From NCBI GenBank assembly GCA_027621505.1, contig JAQCBK010000013.1, positions 1 to 40,171 on the forward strand: DNA of 40,171 bases, given 5' to 3'. This DNA is from Bacteroidota bacterium (lineage in GTDB: Bacteria > Bacteroidota > Bacteroidia > Flavobacteriales > Flavobacteriaceae). The notes under the pieces were generated by a model. It searched no databases. It was not told where the DNA came from and was given only the letters and a program-made list of their open reading frames with translations. Both the position numbers and the translations under genes were made by a program. Below are positions 16,360-25,572 of this stretch, in pieces (positions within the stretch are counted from its first letter, which is position 1; every line of letters begins with the position of its first letter).

Positions 16360-17535
16360 ATGATAGAGGACTTTTTAAAATATCAAGCCAAAACAACTCC
16401 TTATCCCCTCGGCTTGGAGATTGAGCGTGCGCTAGGAAGCTATATTTATGATACTCAGGGGAAATCCTATTTGGATTTTGTAGCGGGCGTCTCAGCCCTT
16501 CCTTTGGGTCACTCCCACCCCAAGGTCGTTCGTGCTCTGCAAGACCAGATTGAAAAATACATGCACGTGATGGTCTATGGTGAATTTGCTCAAGCCCCAG
16601 CGGTGGCACTCTGCAAAAGATTGGTTCACCTCCTCCCCAATGAACATGAAGTCGTCTATCTAACCAACTCAGGGACCGAGGCCATTGAGGGTGCTTTGAA
16701 GTTGGCCAAAAGAGCAACGCAACGAACTGGACTCATCGCAGCTCACAATTCCTATCATGGTAGCACCCACGGAGCTTTAAGTCTTTTGGGTTTTGAACAA
16801 CAAAAAAAAGCTTACCGTCCTCTACTGCCTGGGGTGAAATTCCTGAAGTTCAACGAAAAGAGAGATTTGGATCAAATTGATGCATCCACCGCTGGTGTTT
16901 TATTGGAGACCATACAGGGTGGAGCTGGATTTATCTTACCCAAAGACGATTATTTGAAAGCAATAAAAAAAAGATGTGAAGCAGTAGGTGCTTTACTGCT
17001 ATTGGACGAAATTCAACCTGGATTTGGTCGTACGGGTAAAATGTTTGGTTTTGAAAATTTTGGAATAGCCCCTGATATAGTGGTAATGGGAAAAGCACTG
17101 GGGGGTGGTCTTCCCATTGGTGCATTCTCCGCCTCCAGAGCACTGATGGAAAAGTTAGAAGACCAACCTAAATTAGGACACATCACAACTTTTGGCGGAA
17201 ATCCCGTGGTGGCTACAGCCGCTTTAACTACTATTGATGAAATCATCAATGAGAATTTGATAGGTCAAATCCCTGAGAAAGAAAAAATCTTCAGAAAAAA
17301 CCTACAACATCCAAAAATCAAACAGATTCGAGGGAAAGGATTGATGCTGGCCCCCCTATTCGAAAATCCCGAAATCCCCAATTTTTTGGTCCATCGGTGC
17401 ATGGAAAAAGGACTTTTATTGTTTTGGTTATTGTGGGAAAAAAATGCGATTAGAATCTCACCTCCGCTGAACATTAGCAAAGAAGAAATTGAATTGGGTT
17501 GTGGAATCATTCGAGAGTGTTTGAACGAAATCTAA
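16360..17535 (+). CDS. Class III pyridoxal-phosphate aminotransferase
   Basis: The 391-aa fold-type I enzyme resembles acetylornithine/ornithine aminotransferases. It shows VAGVSALPLGHSHPKV near 43-58, TNSGTEAIEGALKLAKRAT (PLP phosphate site), LLLDEIQPGFGRTGKMF (cofactor-ring aspartate), and VVMGKALGGGLPIGAF with the Schiff-base lysine. Substrate cannot be fixed: no arginine genes are nearby, and the upstream partner is the OstA-like gene, to which it is joined with no gap. A C-terminal segment ends NISKEEIELG as in family members. The general class is secure. Confidence 0.9.
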   Translation: MIEDFLKYQAKTTPYPLGLEIERALGSYIYDTQGKSYLDFVAGVSALPLGHSHPKVVRALQDQIEKYMHVMVYGEFAQAPAVALCKRLVHLLPNEHEVVYLTNSGTEAIEGALKLAKRATQRTGLIAAHNSYHGSTHGALSLLGFEQQKKAYRPLLPGVKFLKFNEKRDLDQIDASTAGVLLETIQGGAGFILPKDDYLKAIKKRCEAVGALLLLDEIQPGFGRTGKMFGFENFGIAPDIVVMGKALGGGLPIGAFSASRALMEKLEDQPKLGHITTFGGNPVVATAALTTIDEIINENLIGQIPEKEKIFRKNLQHPKIKQIRGKGLMLAPLFENPEIPNFLVHRCMEKGLLLFWLLWEKNAIRISPPLNISKEEIELGCGIIRECLNEI

Positions 17536-17553
17536 TCCATGTTAATATATTTG
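17520..17553 (+). promoter_or_regulatory. Promoter for the 452-aa TPR gene
   Basis: TTTG at 17520-17523, inside the end of the aminotransferase gene, and TATATTTG at 17546-17553 are 22 bp apart. The leader to ATG 17626 would be about 68 nt, much longer than for most other genes here. Confidence 0.5.
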
Positions 17554-17625
17554 TTGAAAACAAAGCGATAGTCTTTCCACACCCTAACAATTCTTCAATA
17601 ATTTTATTTAAAGATATAGATCCAT

Positions 17626-18984
17626 ATGTTCGATAGTTTATCGGAGGACTTCAACCCCTCATTGTCCAAGTTTGAGCAAATGCTTAAAACCAATCAACTC
17701 CTCTTTTTTGATGCCATTGAATTTGAAGATATCATCCACCATTACATTGATTTTGCTCAATTCTCACTGGCTAAAAAAGCCATAAAAATGGGCAGAGAGC
17801 AACACCCCCAAAATGTAGAACTGATGTTGCTAAACAGTGAGATTCTGCTGATCGATGGTGCCTATGAAGCCGCTGAGAAATTACTCTTGGAAATAGAAAG
17901 ACTTTCCCCTCAACATGAAGAAATTTTCTTACAAAGAGCGAATATTTACTCCAAGAAGAAGGATCACCTTACTGCGATTGGCTTACTCGAAAAAGCCTTG
18001 GATATAACAGAGGAACCCGAAGAAATATGGAATCTTTTGGGAATGGAATACCTCTTTTTGGAGGAATACAACCAAGCCAAAAGCTTTTTCTATAAGTGCG
18101 TTAAAGAAAATGAAATGGATTACCAGTCCCTCTATAATTTACTGTATTGCTTTGAGCAGTTAGAGGAAAATAATGATGCCATCAGTACGCTCAATGAGCT
18201 TTTGGAAGAAAACCCTTACAGTGAAATAGCTTGGCACCAATTGGGTAAATTATACGTCAAAATCAACAAGCACCAAGAGGCACTATCGGCCTTTGAATTT
18301 GCCATCATCAGTGATGACTGCTTTACCGGTGCCTACATAGAAAAGGGTAAATTGCTTGAAAATATGGGAAGAATCAACGAGGCCATTCACGAATATGAAT
18401 TCTCTCTCAACTTCAATGACCCCAATGCCTTTGTGAATCACAGGATCGGAAGGTGTCATCAAAAATTAGGGAATGACCAGCTGGCCTTACAGTATTATAA
18501 AGAATCGATCAAGCTCGAACCTAATCATGAGAACAGCTGGCTGTCCATTATTGATTATTTTATTGATAATCAGGAATTTAAAAAGGCCCAGCATTACGCA
18601 AAAAAGTCATTACAATCCAATGCAGACAGTAAAGAATTGTGGAAGAAAAGTGCTCATCTTCACAAGCTAATCGATGATCACCAAGAAACCGTATTGGGAT
18701 GCAAAAGAGCGATCGATCTGGGAGACAATGACCTCGAGACTTGGCTCTTGTGGATGGATGCATTGATATTGTCCCGTGATTGGAAAAAAGCGGCTGAAGT
18801 GGCTCATCTGGCAATGCAATTCCACCGTAAAAATCCCAACCTGATGTATCGATTGGCTGGATGTAAAATTAAGCTGGGTAGCAAAACTGAAGCACAAACT
18901 ATCTACGATCAAATTGAGGATGAAATCCACATTCCAAAAAACATAAATTATTTGTTTCCGGAATTGTTGAAAATCCAATCCTAG
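17626..18984 (+). CDS. Tetratricopeptide repeat protein (452 aa)
   Basis: An acidic, soluble protein without signal peptide, built almost wholly of TPR helix pairs: for example AIGLLEKALDITEEPEEIWNLLG, SALAWHQLGK-type segments (SEIAWHQLGKLYVKINKHQEAL) and GRCHQKLGNDQLALQYYKESIKLEP. I count roughly ten repeats by eye. TPR solenoids are binding scaffolds; no partner or enzyme domain is visible, so the function is unknown. It has its own promoter and precedes the DUF368 pair by 56 nt. Bacteroidota genomes carry similar cytoplasmic TPR proteins near housekeeping genes. Confidence 0.85.
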   Translation: MFDSLSEDFNPSLSKFEQMLKTNQLLFFDAIEFEDIIHHYIDFAQFSLAKKAIKMGREQHPQNVELMLLNSEILLIDGAYEAAEKLLLEIERLSPQHEEIFLQRANIYSKKKDHLTAIGLLEKALDITEEPEEIWNLLGMEYLFLEEYNQAKSFFYKCVKENEMDYQSLYNLLYCFEQLEENNDAISTLNELLEENPYSEIAWHQLGKLYVKINKHQEALSAFEFAIISDDCFTGAYIEKGKLLENMGRINEAIHEYEFSLNFNDPNAFVNHRIGRCHQKLGNDQLALQYYKESIKLEPNHENSWLSIIDYFIDNQEFKKAQHYAKKSLQSNADSKELWKKSAHLHKLIDDHQETVLGCKRAIDLGDNDLETWLLWMDALILSRDWKKAAEVAHLAMQFHRKNPNLMYRLAGCKIKLGSKTEAQTIYDQIEDEIHIPKNINYLFPELLKIQS

Positions 18985-19027
18985 GCGCAGGTGATCTTTT
19001 AATTCGGTTTTTCGCTCTATATTGTGC

Positions 19028-19035
19028 TAAATTTC
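19028..19035 (+). promoter_or_regulatory. Possible promoter -7 element (TAAATTTC) for the DUF368-aroE cluster
   Basis: TAAATTTC differs from TAnnTTTG only at the last base. It ends 5 nt before the TTG start at 19041, matching the spacing at recF and the DHH gene. Confidence 0.35.
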
Positions 19036-19040
19036 GAATA

Positions 19041-20000
19041 TTGAAACATATCCCCTCAAAAAAAATCATGCTTTTCTTTAAGGGTGTGGCCATGGGTATA
19101 GCAGATTTAATGCCCGGTGTCTCAGGGGGAACCATTGCGCTTTTAATGGGGGTCTACAAAGAACTGGTAGAGTCCATTGATTCCATCAATCTAAATAACC
19201 TAAAACTCCTAAAGAATGATGGATTCACTAGCTTTTGGAAGGCCATCAACGGTAATTTTCTCAGCCTACTCTTCCTGGGGATTATCACTGCTATTTTCAC
19301 CTTCTCTTTTGCCATCGATTATCTCATGACCCACCACCCCATCCCTTTGTGGTCATTCTTTTTCGGTTTGTTGCTAGCAACGATAATAGCTCTTAAAAAT
19401 TCACTGAGCCAGTGGAGTCCTTTCAACTTTTTGTCAATGCTACTGAGTGCTGTACTGTCTTTTTTTGTTACACAAATTACCCCTAGCAATACTGAAATTG
19501 GAATGGTTTACCTCTTCATTTCAGGATTTTTCGGCATCATTGCCATGATCTTACCAGGAATATCTGGAGCCTATATCCTATTGATTCTAGGGGCCTACAG
19601 TACCGTAATAGGACTTATTAAAGATACCCTTAGGGGGTTGACGAACTTTCAAATAGACTTATTGATCCCCACGCTGACTCAGCTTATGGTATTTGTATTG
19701 GGAATTTTGACCGGTTTGAAAATTTTTTCTTTTGTCCTAAAATGGTTATTCAAGCACAAGCACGACACAACCATGGCTGTACTCATTGGATTGATGATTG
19801 GAGCATTACACAAAATATGGCCATGGCAGGAGAAGTTTGATCTGGTATTAACTAACAGCACCAAAACCATCTTACTCCCTTTATCCCCATTGGAATATCC
19901 AGGAGACCCACAATTTTTGAGCGCCTTATTCTTTTTTGTATTGGGGATGGGTTTGGTATTCCTATTGGAGAGAAACAAAAAAATAATAGCCCCAAAATGA
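19041..20000 (+). CDS. DUF368 membrane protein 1, putative undecaprenyl-phosphate translocase
   Basis: A 319-aa polytopic membrane protein with about eight to nine hydrophobic segments. The signature FFKGVAMGIADLMPGVSGGTIALLMGVYKEL at residues 12-42 is that of DUF368; a second inverted-repeat-like glycine motif reads MILPGISGAYILLILGAY near 177-194. DUF368 proteins (PopT) were recently shown to recycle the lipid carrier undecaprenyl phosphate across the inner membrane. The likely start is TTG at 19041; the next ATG at 19068 would remove nine residues only. It overlaps the second DUF368 gene by 4 nt. Confidence 0.88.
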   Translation: MKHIPSKKIMLFFKGVAMGIADLMPGVSGGTIALLMGVYKELVESIDSINLNNLKLLKNDGFTSFWKAINGNFLSLLFLGIITAIFTFSFAIDYLMTHHPIPLWSFFFGLLLATIIALKNSLSQWSPFNFLSMLLSAVLSFFVTQITPSNTEIGMVYLFISGFFGIIAMILPGISGAYILLILGAYSTVIGLIKDTLRGLTNFQIDLLIPTLTQLMVFVLGILTGLKIFSFVLKWLFKHKHDTTMAVLIGLMIGALHKIWPWQEKFDLVLTNSTKTILLPLSPLEYPGDPQFLSALFFFVLGMGLVFLLERNKKIIAPK

Positions 20001-21016
20001 ATCAAAATAAAAAAACTCTCACTGAAGACTTGATTCTTATTTTGAAGGGAATTGCCATGGGAGCGGCCAATAAAGTTCCAGGGGTATCGGGAGGTATCGT
20101 GGCTTTTGTCGCTGGATTTTATGAAGAATTGATCTATTCCCTTCAGAAAATTAACCTCAAAGCCTTTAAAATTCTCATTAAAAGAGGATGGAAACCTTTT
20201 TATCAATACACCAATGGACGTTTTTTAGTATTGCTTTTTTCGGGGGTTATCATCAGCTATTTCAGTATTTCATTGATCTTGGATTATCTCATTAAAAACT
20301 TTGAATTACAGGTTTTAGGTGTGTTTTTTGGTATGATTCTCGCTTCGTTATACTTTGTTTACTTCCAGGTAGAAAAATGGAATTTAAAAACCTTCCTTTT
20401 TTTTCTAATGGGGCTGTCCATTGGATTGATCATCATGTTCACCAAACCCTCTACCGAAAACGAAAACTTACTCTTCGTACTTTTTTGTGGCATCATCAGC
20501 GTGTCTGGAATGACACTTCCTGGATTGTCTGGGTCTTTTTTATTGCTATTACTAGGAAACTATTCGCTTTTATTGGTCGATACTGTTAATGCCATTTATT
20601 TCACACTTACGGATTTTACAAGATTCGATTTTCAATTCGTTCATGACCCCTCACGAATGAAATTACTGCAATTGGCAATGGTTTTCACCCTTGGATCTAT
20701 CACGGGCTTGGTCGTGTTTTCTAACCTTCTCAGTTTTGTATTGAAATACCACAAGAAAGTTACATTGGCCACCATCATTGGTTTTATAGCAGGTTCACTT
20801 GGAGTAATATGGCCTTGGAGGGAAAAAAGTTTTAAAATGGATGAATTGGGTCAAATTCAATACAACCAAGTAGGAAACCCTATTATTGAATCTTATGAAT
20901 ATTTTTTTCCAAACCTTCTCAAGTTCGAATTTTGGTTCATCACAATATTTATAATTTTAGGGGTATTGATCGTTACTTTATTAGAAAAATATGGAATCCA
21001 AAAAAAAGAGCATTAA
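19997..21016 (+). CDS. DUF368 membrane protein 2, putative undecaprenyl-phosphate translocase
   Basis: A 339-aa paralogue of the upstream gene with the same architecture: ILKGIAMGAANKVPGVSGGIVAFVAGFYEEL at about residues 15-45 and the second motif MTLPGLSGSFLLLLLGNY near 170-187. Here the first motif has N-K-V where the paralogue has D-L-M, the kind of change expected if the copies have diverged in substrate or coupling. The ATG overlaps the previous stop (ATGA), and its own 3' end overlaps aroE by 26 nt. Role in carrier-lipid recycling is inferred from the family. Confidence 0.88.
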   Translation: MNQNKKTLTEDLILILKGIAMGAANKVPGVSGGIVAFVAGFYEELIYSLQKINLKAFKILIKRGWKPFYQYTNGRFLVLLFSGVIISYFSISLILDYLIKNFELQVLGVFFGMILASLYFVYFQVEKWNLKTFLFFLMGLSIGLIIMFTKPSTENENLLFVLFCGIISVSGMTLPGLSGSFLLLLLGNYSLLLVDTVNAIYFTLTDFTRFDFQFVHDPSRMKLLQLAMVFTLGSITGLVVFSNLLSFVLKYHKKVTLATIIGFIAGSLGVIWPWREKSFKMDELGQIQYNQVGNPIIESYEYFFPNLLKFEFWFITIFIILGVLIVTLLEKYGIQKKEH

Positions 21017-21743
21017 ACGCTATGGCCTAATTGGAAAGAATATAGAATACTCCTTTTCTAGAGCTTACTTTAAACAAAAATTCGAGAACGAAAACTTGAA
21101 TGACTGCAGCTATGAGAATTTCGATTTGGAAAATATCAAATTACTTCCTGAAGTTTTAAAGCTGGAACATATTTCAGGGCTGAATGTTACCATTCCCTAC
21201 AAAAGGGAAGTACTGCCTTTTTTGGATACCCTCTCTCCAGCAGCACAAAAAATAAATTCGGTTAATACGATAAAGTTTGAGCCAGATGGGAGCATTAGCG
21301 GTCACAACACGGATGTTTATGGATTCCAAAAATCCCTTTTTGAGCGGGTTGCCAACCCTCCAAAAAAAGCTCTCATCATAGGCACAGGGGGTGCATCCTC
21401 TGCCATTGCATATGTATTGGAACAATATGGCATTGAATTTTCTTACGTCTCGAGAAACGAAGGTGCCAATACCTATCAATACCATGCCTTGGATGATCAA
21501 ATAATCCGTGAACACCTTTTGATTATCAATGCATCTCCTGTGGGAACATTTCCAAATATTAATCAAGCGCCAGATCTTCCCTATCAAGCGCTTACAAATA
21601 ATCACATCCTCTATGATCTCATTTATAATCCTTTAGAAACAAAATTTCTTAAAGAAGGAAAGAAAAGAAATTGTACCATCTCCAATGGATTAAAAATGCT
21701 CGAATATCAAGCGGAAAAATCTTGGGAGATTTGGAATCAATAG
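20991..21743 (+). CDS. aroE: Shikimate dehydrogenase
   Basis: AroE reduces 3-dehydroshikimate to shikimate with NADPH in aromatic amino acid synthesis. The 250-aa protein begins YGLIGKNIEYSFSRAYF, followed by LNVTIPYKREV with the catalytic lysine (about residue 70), GHNTDVYGF with the catalytic aspartate (about 106), the nucleotide-binding loop IGTGGASSAIAY near 127, and LIYNPLETKFL. The usual SxSP is SFSR here, a known flavobacterial-style change I note but cannot verify. The start codon lies inside the preceding DUF368 gene (26-nt overlap); no later start fits. Confidence 0.94.
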   Translation: MESKKKSIKRYGLIGKNIEYSFSRAYFKQKFENENLNDCSYENFDLENIKLLPEVLKLEHISGLNVTIPYKREVLPFLDTLSPAAQKINSVNTIKFEPDGSISGHNTDVYGFQKSLFERVANPPKKALIIGTGGASSAIAYVLEQYGIEFSYVSRNEGANTYQYHALDDQIIREHLLIINASPVGTFPNINQAPDLPYQALTNNHILYDLIYNPLETKFLKEGKKRNCTISNGLKMLEYQAEKSWEIWNQ

Positions 21744-21775
21744 GATGACATCTATTTTTTTCGTAAATTTTAACA

Positions 21776-21783
21776 TATTTTAG
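21776..21783 (+). promoter_or_regulatory. Possible promoter -7 element (TATTTTAG) for the DUF349 gene
   Basis: One mismatch to TAnnTTTG (A at the seventh base), 15 nt before ATG 21799 in the 55-bp gap after aroE. Weak. Confidence 0.25.
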
Positions 21784-21798
21784 TGTAAAATACCTGAT

Positions 21799-23769
21799 AT
21801 GGCCAAAAAAACAGATAAAGCCAATGATCCTCAGGAAGAAGCAAAGGTTGATTTATCTCAATCTATTAACTCTCCTGAAGGTGACCCCGATGAAAATTTA
21901 ATCCAAGACAAGCAAGCTTCAGAGGAAAAGACATCGGAAAATGACGAAACCAACCCTAAGGAATCTGCTTCGGAAGTGACCGAAGACTATAGTAAGTTCA
22001 GTTTTGATGAATTATTGGTTGAACTTCAGAAAAGAACCAAAACCGAACAGTGGTTCAGCAATGCAAAAAACATACAGGAAATCATTCAAGCTTTCGAACT
22101 AAAGTTCAAAGCCGAAATTCAAGAGAAAAAAGAAGCCTTTATCAATGAAGGGGGAAATGAAATTGATTTTTTCTTTAGACCAGAATACAAAAATAAGTTC
22201 GATCAGTTAACTAGGGATTACAAAAAAAACAAGAGAACTTATTTTCAAGAGAGGGAACAAACCCAAAAACTAAATCTAGATCGTAAATTAGAAATCATTG
22301 AGAGTATCAAGGAACTTATCAATGTTGACGAAAACATCAATACGATTTACAAAAAATTTAAAAACCTCCAAGAAAGTTGGCATAAAACAGGCCCTGTACC
22401 CCGTTCGCAAAGCAACAATATATGGCAAACCTACAAACATCACACTGAAATATTTTATGATTTTCTTCATCTGAATCGCGAGTTAAGAGATTTGGACTTC
22501 AAACACAACTATGAAGAGAAAGTTAAGATCATAGAACAGGCGGAGGCATTGTCAAAAATTACTGACGTGCTCAAGGCCTCAAGAGATCTCAATACCCTTC
22601 ACCGACTCTGGAAGAATGATTTGGGACCAGTAGCCAAAGAACATCGGGAAGAATTGTGGTCGCGTTTTCAGGCAGCCAGTCAAATTATTCATAACAAAAG
22701 ACAAGAATTTGATAAAGAATATGATAATATCCTAGAGGATAACCTCAATAAAAAACGAGCACTTTTGAGTCAATTGGATGAGATCATCAATCAGCCTCCA
22801 AAAAATCATAATGAATGGAGAAAAACCATTGATACCTTTAACAAAATCAGAGAGCAATTTCAGTCCATAGGTCAAGTCACCAAAAAGTACAGTAAAGAAA
22901 CTTGGAGAGAATTCAGAGATAAAAGTCGTGAAATCAATCTTGAAAAAAATCAGTTTTATAAATCCCAAAAAGCTGATCAAAAAAAGAATATCGACCTCAA
23001 AAAAGCCCTCATTGATGAGGTAAAAGGGATTCTTGAAAAAGACGATTGGAGGAACTACAACAATCGGATGAAAAACATTCAAAAGGACTGGAAAGCCATC
23101 GGATTCATCCCCAAAAAATTATCCAATTTACTTTGGGAAGAATTTCGAGCACAGTGCAATCTCTATTTTGATCGCATCAAATCGGGCTACGAAAAAATTA
23201 ACGAAAGTGAATTGGAGGCCCATGAAAAGAAAGAAACATTTATCGAAGGAATCTCCAGTCTTAAAATCCCACTGAAAATGGATGATTTTATTGCATTTTT
23301 CGAAATGCAATGGAAAAATTACAATCAATTAGGGGCACTAACGGGCCATGTTATGAATAAAAGCGTTGAAGCCTTCAGAAAGGCCTTTATTTCCCTAATT
23401 AATCAGTCTGAAATGGATGGAGAAACAAAGCAAGAGGCCCAGAATCACGTCCGCATAACCTTGATCAAAGAGGATAAAAATGAATTGTCCCTTGAAATTC
23501 AAAATAGTAAAAAACGCGTTGACGAACTGAAAGGCGAAGCCCGACAATTAGAAAACAACCTGGACTACTTCTCTGATAAAAGTAACGACAACCCTCTGTT
23601 TCTTGAGGTTAACTCAAAACTCGATCAGCTCAGATCTGAAATTGAAACCCATCAAGCGCAATTGGTCAACTTCAAGAAATTTAAAAGAGAATTGGAGGCT
23701 CGAAACGAAGTAACTAAGGCTAAGGATGAAGTAGAAGACCAACAGGAGGAAGAGGAAACAGAAAATTAG
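21799..23769 (+). CDS. DUF349 repeat protein
   Basis: A 656-aa highly charged protein. Residues 1-75 are acidic and low-complexity, likely disordered. The rest contains about five DUF349 repeats, each with a W-K-x-x-G-P/I-x-P core (SWHKTGPVPRSQSN, LWKNDLGPVAKEH, DWKAIGFIPKKLSN), and a C-terminal coiled coil at about 565-640. DUF349 proteins are abundant in Bacteroidota but without settled function. It is convergent with mazG, with a single base between the two stop codons and no terminator hairpin. Confidence 0.88.
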   Translation: MAKKTDKANDPQEEAKVDLSQSINSPEGDPDENLIQDKQASEEKTSENDETNPKESASEVTEDYSKFSFDELLVELQKRTKTEQWFSNAKNIQEIIQAFELKFKAEIQEKKEAFINEGGNEIDFFFRPEYKNKFDQLTRDYKKNKRTYFQEREQTQKLNLDRKLEIIESIKELINVDENINTIYKKFKNLQESWHKTGPVPRSQSNNIWQTYKHHTEIFYDFLHLNRELRDLDFKHNYEEKVKIIEQAEALSKITDVLKASRDLNTLHRLWKNDLGPVAKEHREELWSRFQAASQIIHNKRQEFDKEYDNILEDNLNKKRALLSQLDEIINQPPKNHNEWRKTIDTFNKIREQFQSIGQVTKKYSKETWREFRDKSREINLEKNQFYKSQKADQKKNIDLKKALIDEVKGILEKDDWRNYNNRMKNIQKDWKAIGFIPKKLSNLLWEEFRAQCNLYFDRIKSGYEKINESELEAHEKKETFIEGISSLKIPLKMDDFIAFFEMQWKNYNQLGALTGHVMNKSVEAFRKAFISLINQSEMDGETKQEAQNHVRITLIKEDKNELSLEIQNSKKRVDELKGEARQLENNLDYFSDKSNDNPLFLEVNSKLDQLRSEIETHQAQLVNFKKFKRELEARNEVTKAKDEVEDQQEEEETEN

Positions 23770-23770
23770 A

Positions 23771-24544
23771 TCATTCTATTTTTTTTGCCTCCTTCCAGTA
23801 GGCTTCCATCTCGTCAAGACTCAGATCATTCACTTTTTTTCCTGACTGTTCTGCTTTACTTTCGATGTAACCAAAGCGTTTGATAAACTTTTTATTGGTT
23901 CGCTCCAGCGCATTTTCAGGATTAATTTTAAGGAATCGTGCATAGTTGACCAATGAAAAAATAACATCCCCGAGTTCATCCTCAACTTTTTGGGAATCTG
24001 CCTCTACCTCTACTTTCAACTCATCCAGCTCCTCCCTCACCTTGTCAAAAACCGCGTCGGCATGCTTCCAATCAAAGCCCACTCCGGCTACCTTGTCTTG
24101 GATTCTAAAAGCCTTAACCAAAGCAGGTAAACTTTTTGGAACCCCTTGTAAAACACTTTTTTTACCCTCCTTCAACTTGATGGCCTCCCAATTTTTTTCC
24201 ACCTCATCGGCATTTTCAACCGCTATATCAGCGTAGATGTGGGGGTGTCGGTGGATCAATTTATCCGAGATCTCATTGGCAACGGTAGCCATGTCGAAGG
24301 CATTGGTTTCACTTCCTATTTTGGCATAAAACACAATGTGAAGAAGAAGGTCACCCAGCTCTTTTTTGATTTCATCGGGATCGCCCTCTAGAATGGCATC
24401 TCCCAATTCATAGGTCTCCTCAATGGTCAAATGACGTAGCGATTCAAAAGTTTGCTTTCGATCCCAAGGACATTTTTCCCGAAGTTCATCCATGATGTCC
24501 AGTAAACGCTCAAAAGCTCTTAGTTGTGCTTGTCTTGATTCCAT
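23771..24544 (-). CDS. mazG: Nucleoside triphosphate pyrophosphohydrolase MazG
   Basis: MazG cleaves (d)NTPs to NMP and pyrophosphate, cleaning non-canonical nucleotides and affecting ppGpp. The 257-aa protein has two MazG domains: the first with the metal motif EETYELGDAI followed by KKELGDLLLHIVFYAKIG at about 47-80, the second with REELDELKVEVEA and VEDELGDVIFSLVNYARFL. WDRKQTFESLRHLTIEETYEL is the family's N-terminal signature (given here to its core). Last gene of the ruvX-def-DUF5606-mazG operon; its ATG abuts the DUF5606 stop. Confidence 0.96.
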   Translation of the reverse strand: MESRQAQLRAFERLLDIMDELREKCPWDRKQTFESLRHLTIEETYELGDAILEGDPDEIKKELGDLLLHIVFYAKIGSETNAFDMATVANEISDKLIHRHPHIYADIAVENADEVEKNWEAIKLKEGKKSVLQGVPKSLPALVKAFRIQDKVAGVGFDWKHADAVFDKVREELDELKVEVEADSQKVEDELGDVIFSLVNYARFLKINPENALERTNKKFIKRFGYIESKAEQSGKKVNDLSLDEMEAYWKEAKKIE

Positions 24545-24985
24545 TTACGCTTCTTCGCTGGAAGGTGAAGAATTTTCCTTCCCAGGCAACTCAAAATTTA
24601 GAAGTTTAGATTGGAGGAGAAGGTTGTACCACTGAATGATTTTCTTAATGTCACTTGCATACACACGATCCTCGTCATAGTCCTGAAAAACTTCAAAAAA
24701 ATACGATTCCAATTCCTCTTTGGAAGCTTTGGGTTTAACCCGAGCAGCCTTCCCTTTTTCCAATTGAAACATCTTTTCAAAAACATCCTCTAGAGGAAGC
24801 TCCTCTTTAATACCAAAAACTCTAATTTCTGACAGTACATTGATCTGTTGTCCCATGTTAGTGACCATTTTCTTCTGATCCAAAAGGGAAATAGCAATGA
24901 CTCCAGTTCGCGTCTGGGCCATCAGTTGAAATAAACCAGTCTTCCCTGATATGGTTAAGATTTTATCTAATTTATTTTTACTCAT
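24545..24985 (-). CDS. DUF5606 protein
   Basis: The 146-aa protein begins LDKILTISGKTGLFQLMAQTRTG, a small barrel-like N-terminal region, and then a helical part with EVFQDYDEDRVYASDIKKIIQWYNLL. This is the pattern of DUF5606, a Bacteroidota family of unknown role. It overlaps def by 4 nt and abuts mazG, so it is translated with them. No signal peptide or membrane segment, hence probably cytoplasmic. The constant company of peptide deformylase suggests a translation-linked job, but that is speculation. Confidence 0.85.
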   Translation of the reverse strand: MSKNKLDKILTISGKTGLFQLMAQTRTGVIAISLLDQKKMVTNMGQQINVLSEIRVFGIKEELPLEDVFEKMFQLEKGKAARVKPKASKEELESYFFEVFQDYDEDRVYASDIKKIIQWYNLLLQSKLLNFELPGKENSSPSSEEA

Positions 24986-25572
24986 CTCTTTGTTTTGCTA
25001 GAGGGGAAACGCATTTTATAATCCGCATCCGTATTACCTTTGCTAATATCATTTAATTTTCCTTTCAACAATCTTCTTTTGAGTGGGCTCAATTTATCGG
25101 TAAACAAAATGCCCTCAATATGATCGTATTCATGCTGGACAACCCGAGCTGGCAAGCCCCCCAATTTTAGGGTCTGTTCTTGAAAATTTTCATCCCAATA
25201 TTGCAAGGTGATCTCCTCCTTTCTGTATACATCCTCTCTGATGTTGGGGATGCTCAAGCATCCTTCAGTAAAGGCCCACTCTTCTCCATTTTCTTCGAGC
25301 ATTTTCGGATTGATGAAAACCTTTTTAAAATCTTTTAATACCTCAGCTTCTTCAGGACTCAATTCCTCATCCTGAGCAAAGGGGGAGGCATCGATGACAA
25401 ATAAGCGCATGGACAGTCCCACTTGCGGAGCAGCTAAGCCAACGCCATTGGCATTGTACATGGTTTCCCACATATTATCAATCAAAGCATTTAGATTGCT
25501 ATCGTTCATATCCACCTCTTTGGATCGGACTTTTAAAACACTAGACCCATATGCCACGATCGGTAAAATCAT
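24982..25572 (-). CDS. def: Peptide deformylase
   Basis: Def removes the N-formyl group from new polypeptides. The 196-aa protein has all three family motifs: GVGLAAPQVG near residues 40-49, EGCLSIPN near 122 with the metal-binding cysteine, and QHEYDHIEG near 165 with both metal histidines and the catalytic glutamate. A family-typical insertion (SPEEAEVLKDFK) sits between motifs 1 and 2. It overlaps ruvX and DUF5606 by 4 nt each, fitting a translationally coupled operon. Confidence 0.97.
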   Translation of the reverse strand: MILPIVAYGSSVLKVRSKEVDMNDSNLNALIDNMWETMYNANGVGLAAPQVGLSMRLFVIDASPFAQDEELSPEEAEVLKDFKKVFINPKMLEENGEEWAFTEGCLSIPNIREDVYRKEEITLQYWDENFQEQTLKLGGLPARVVQHEYDHIEGILFTDKLSPLKRRLLKGKLNDISKGNTDADYKMRFPSSKTKR

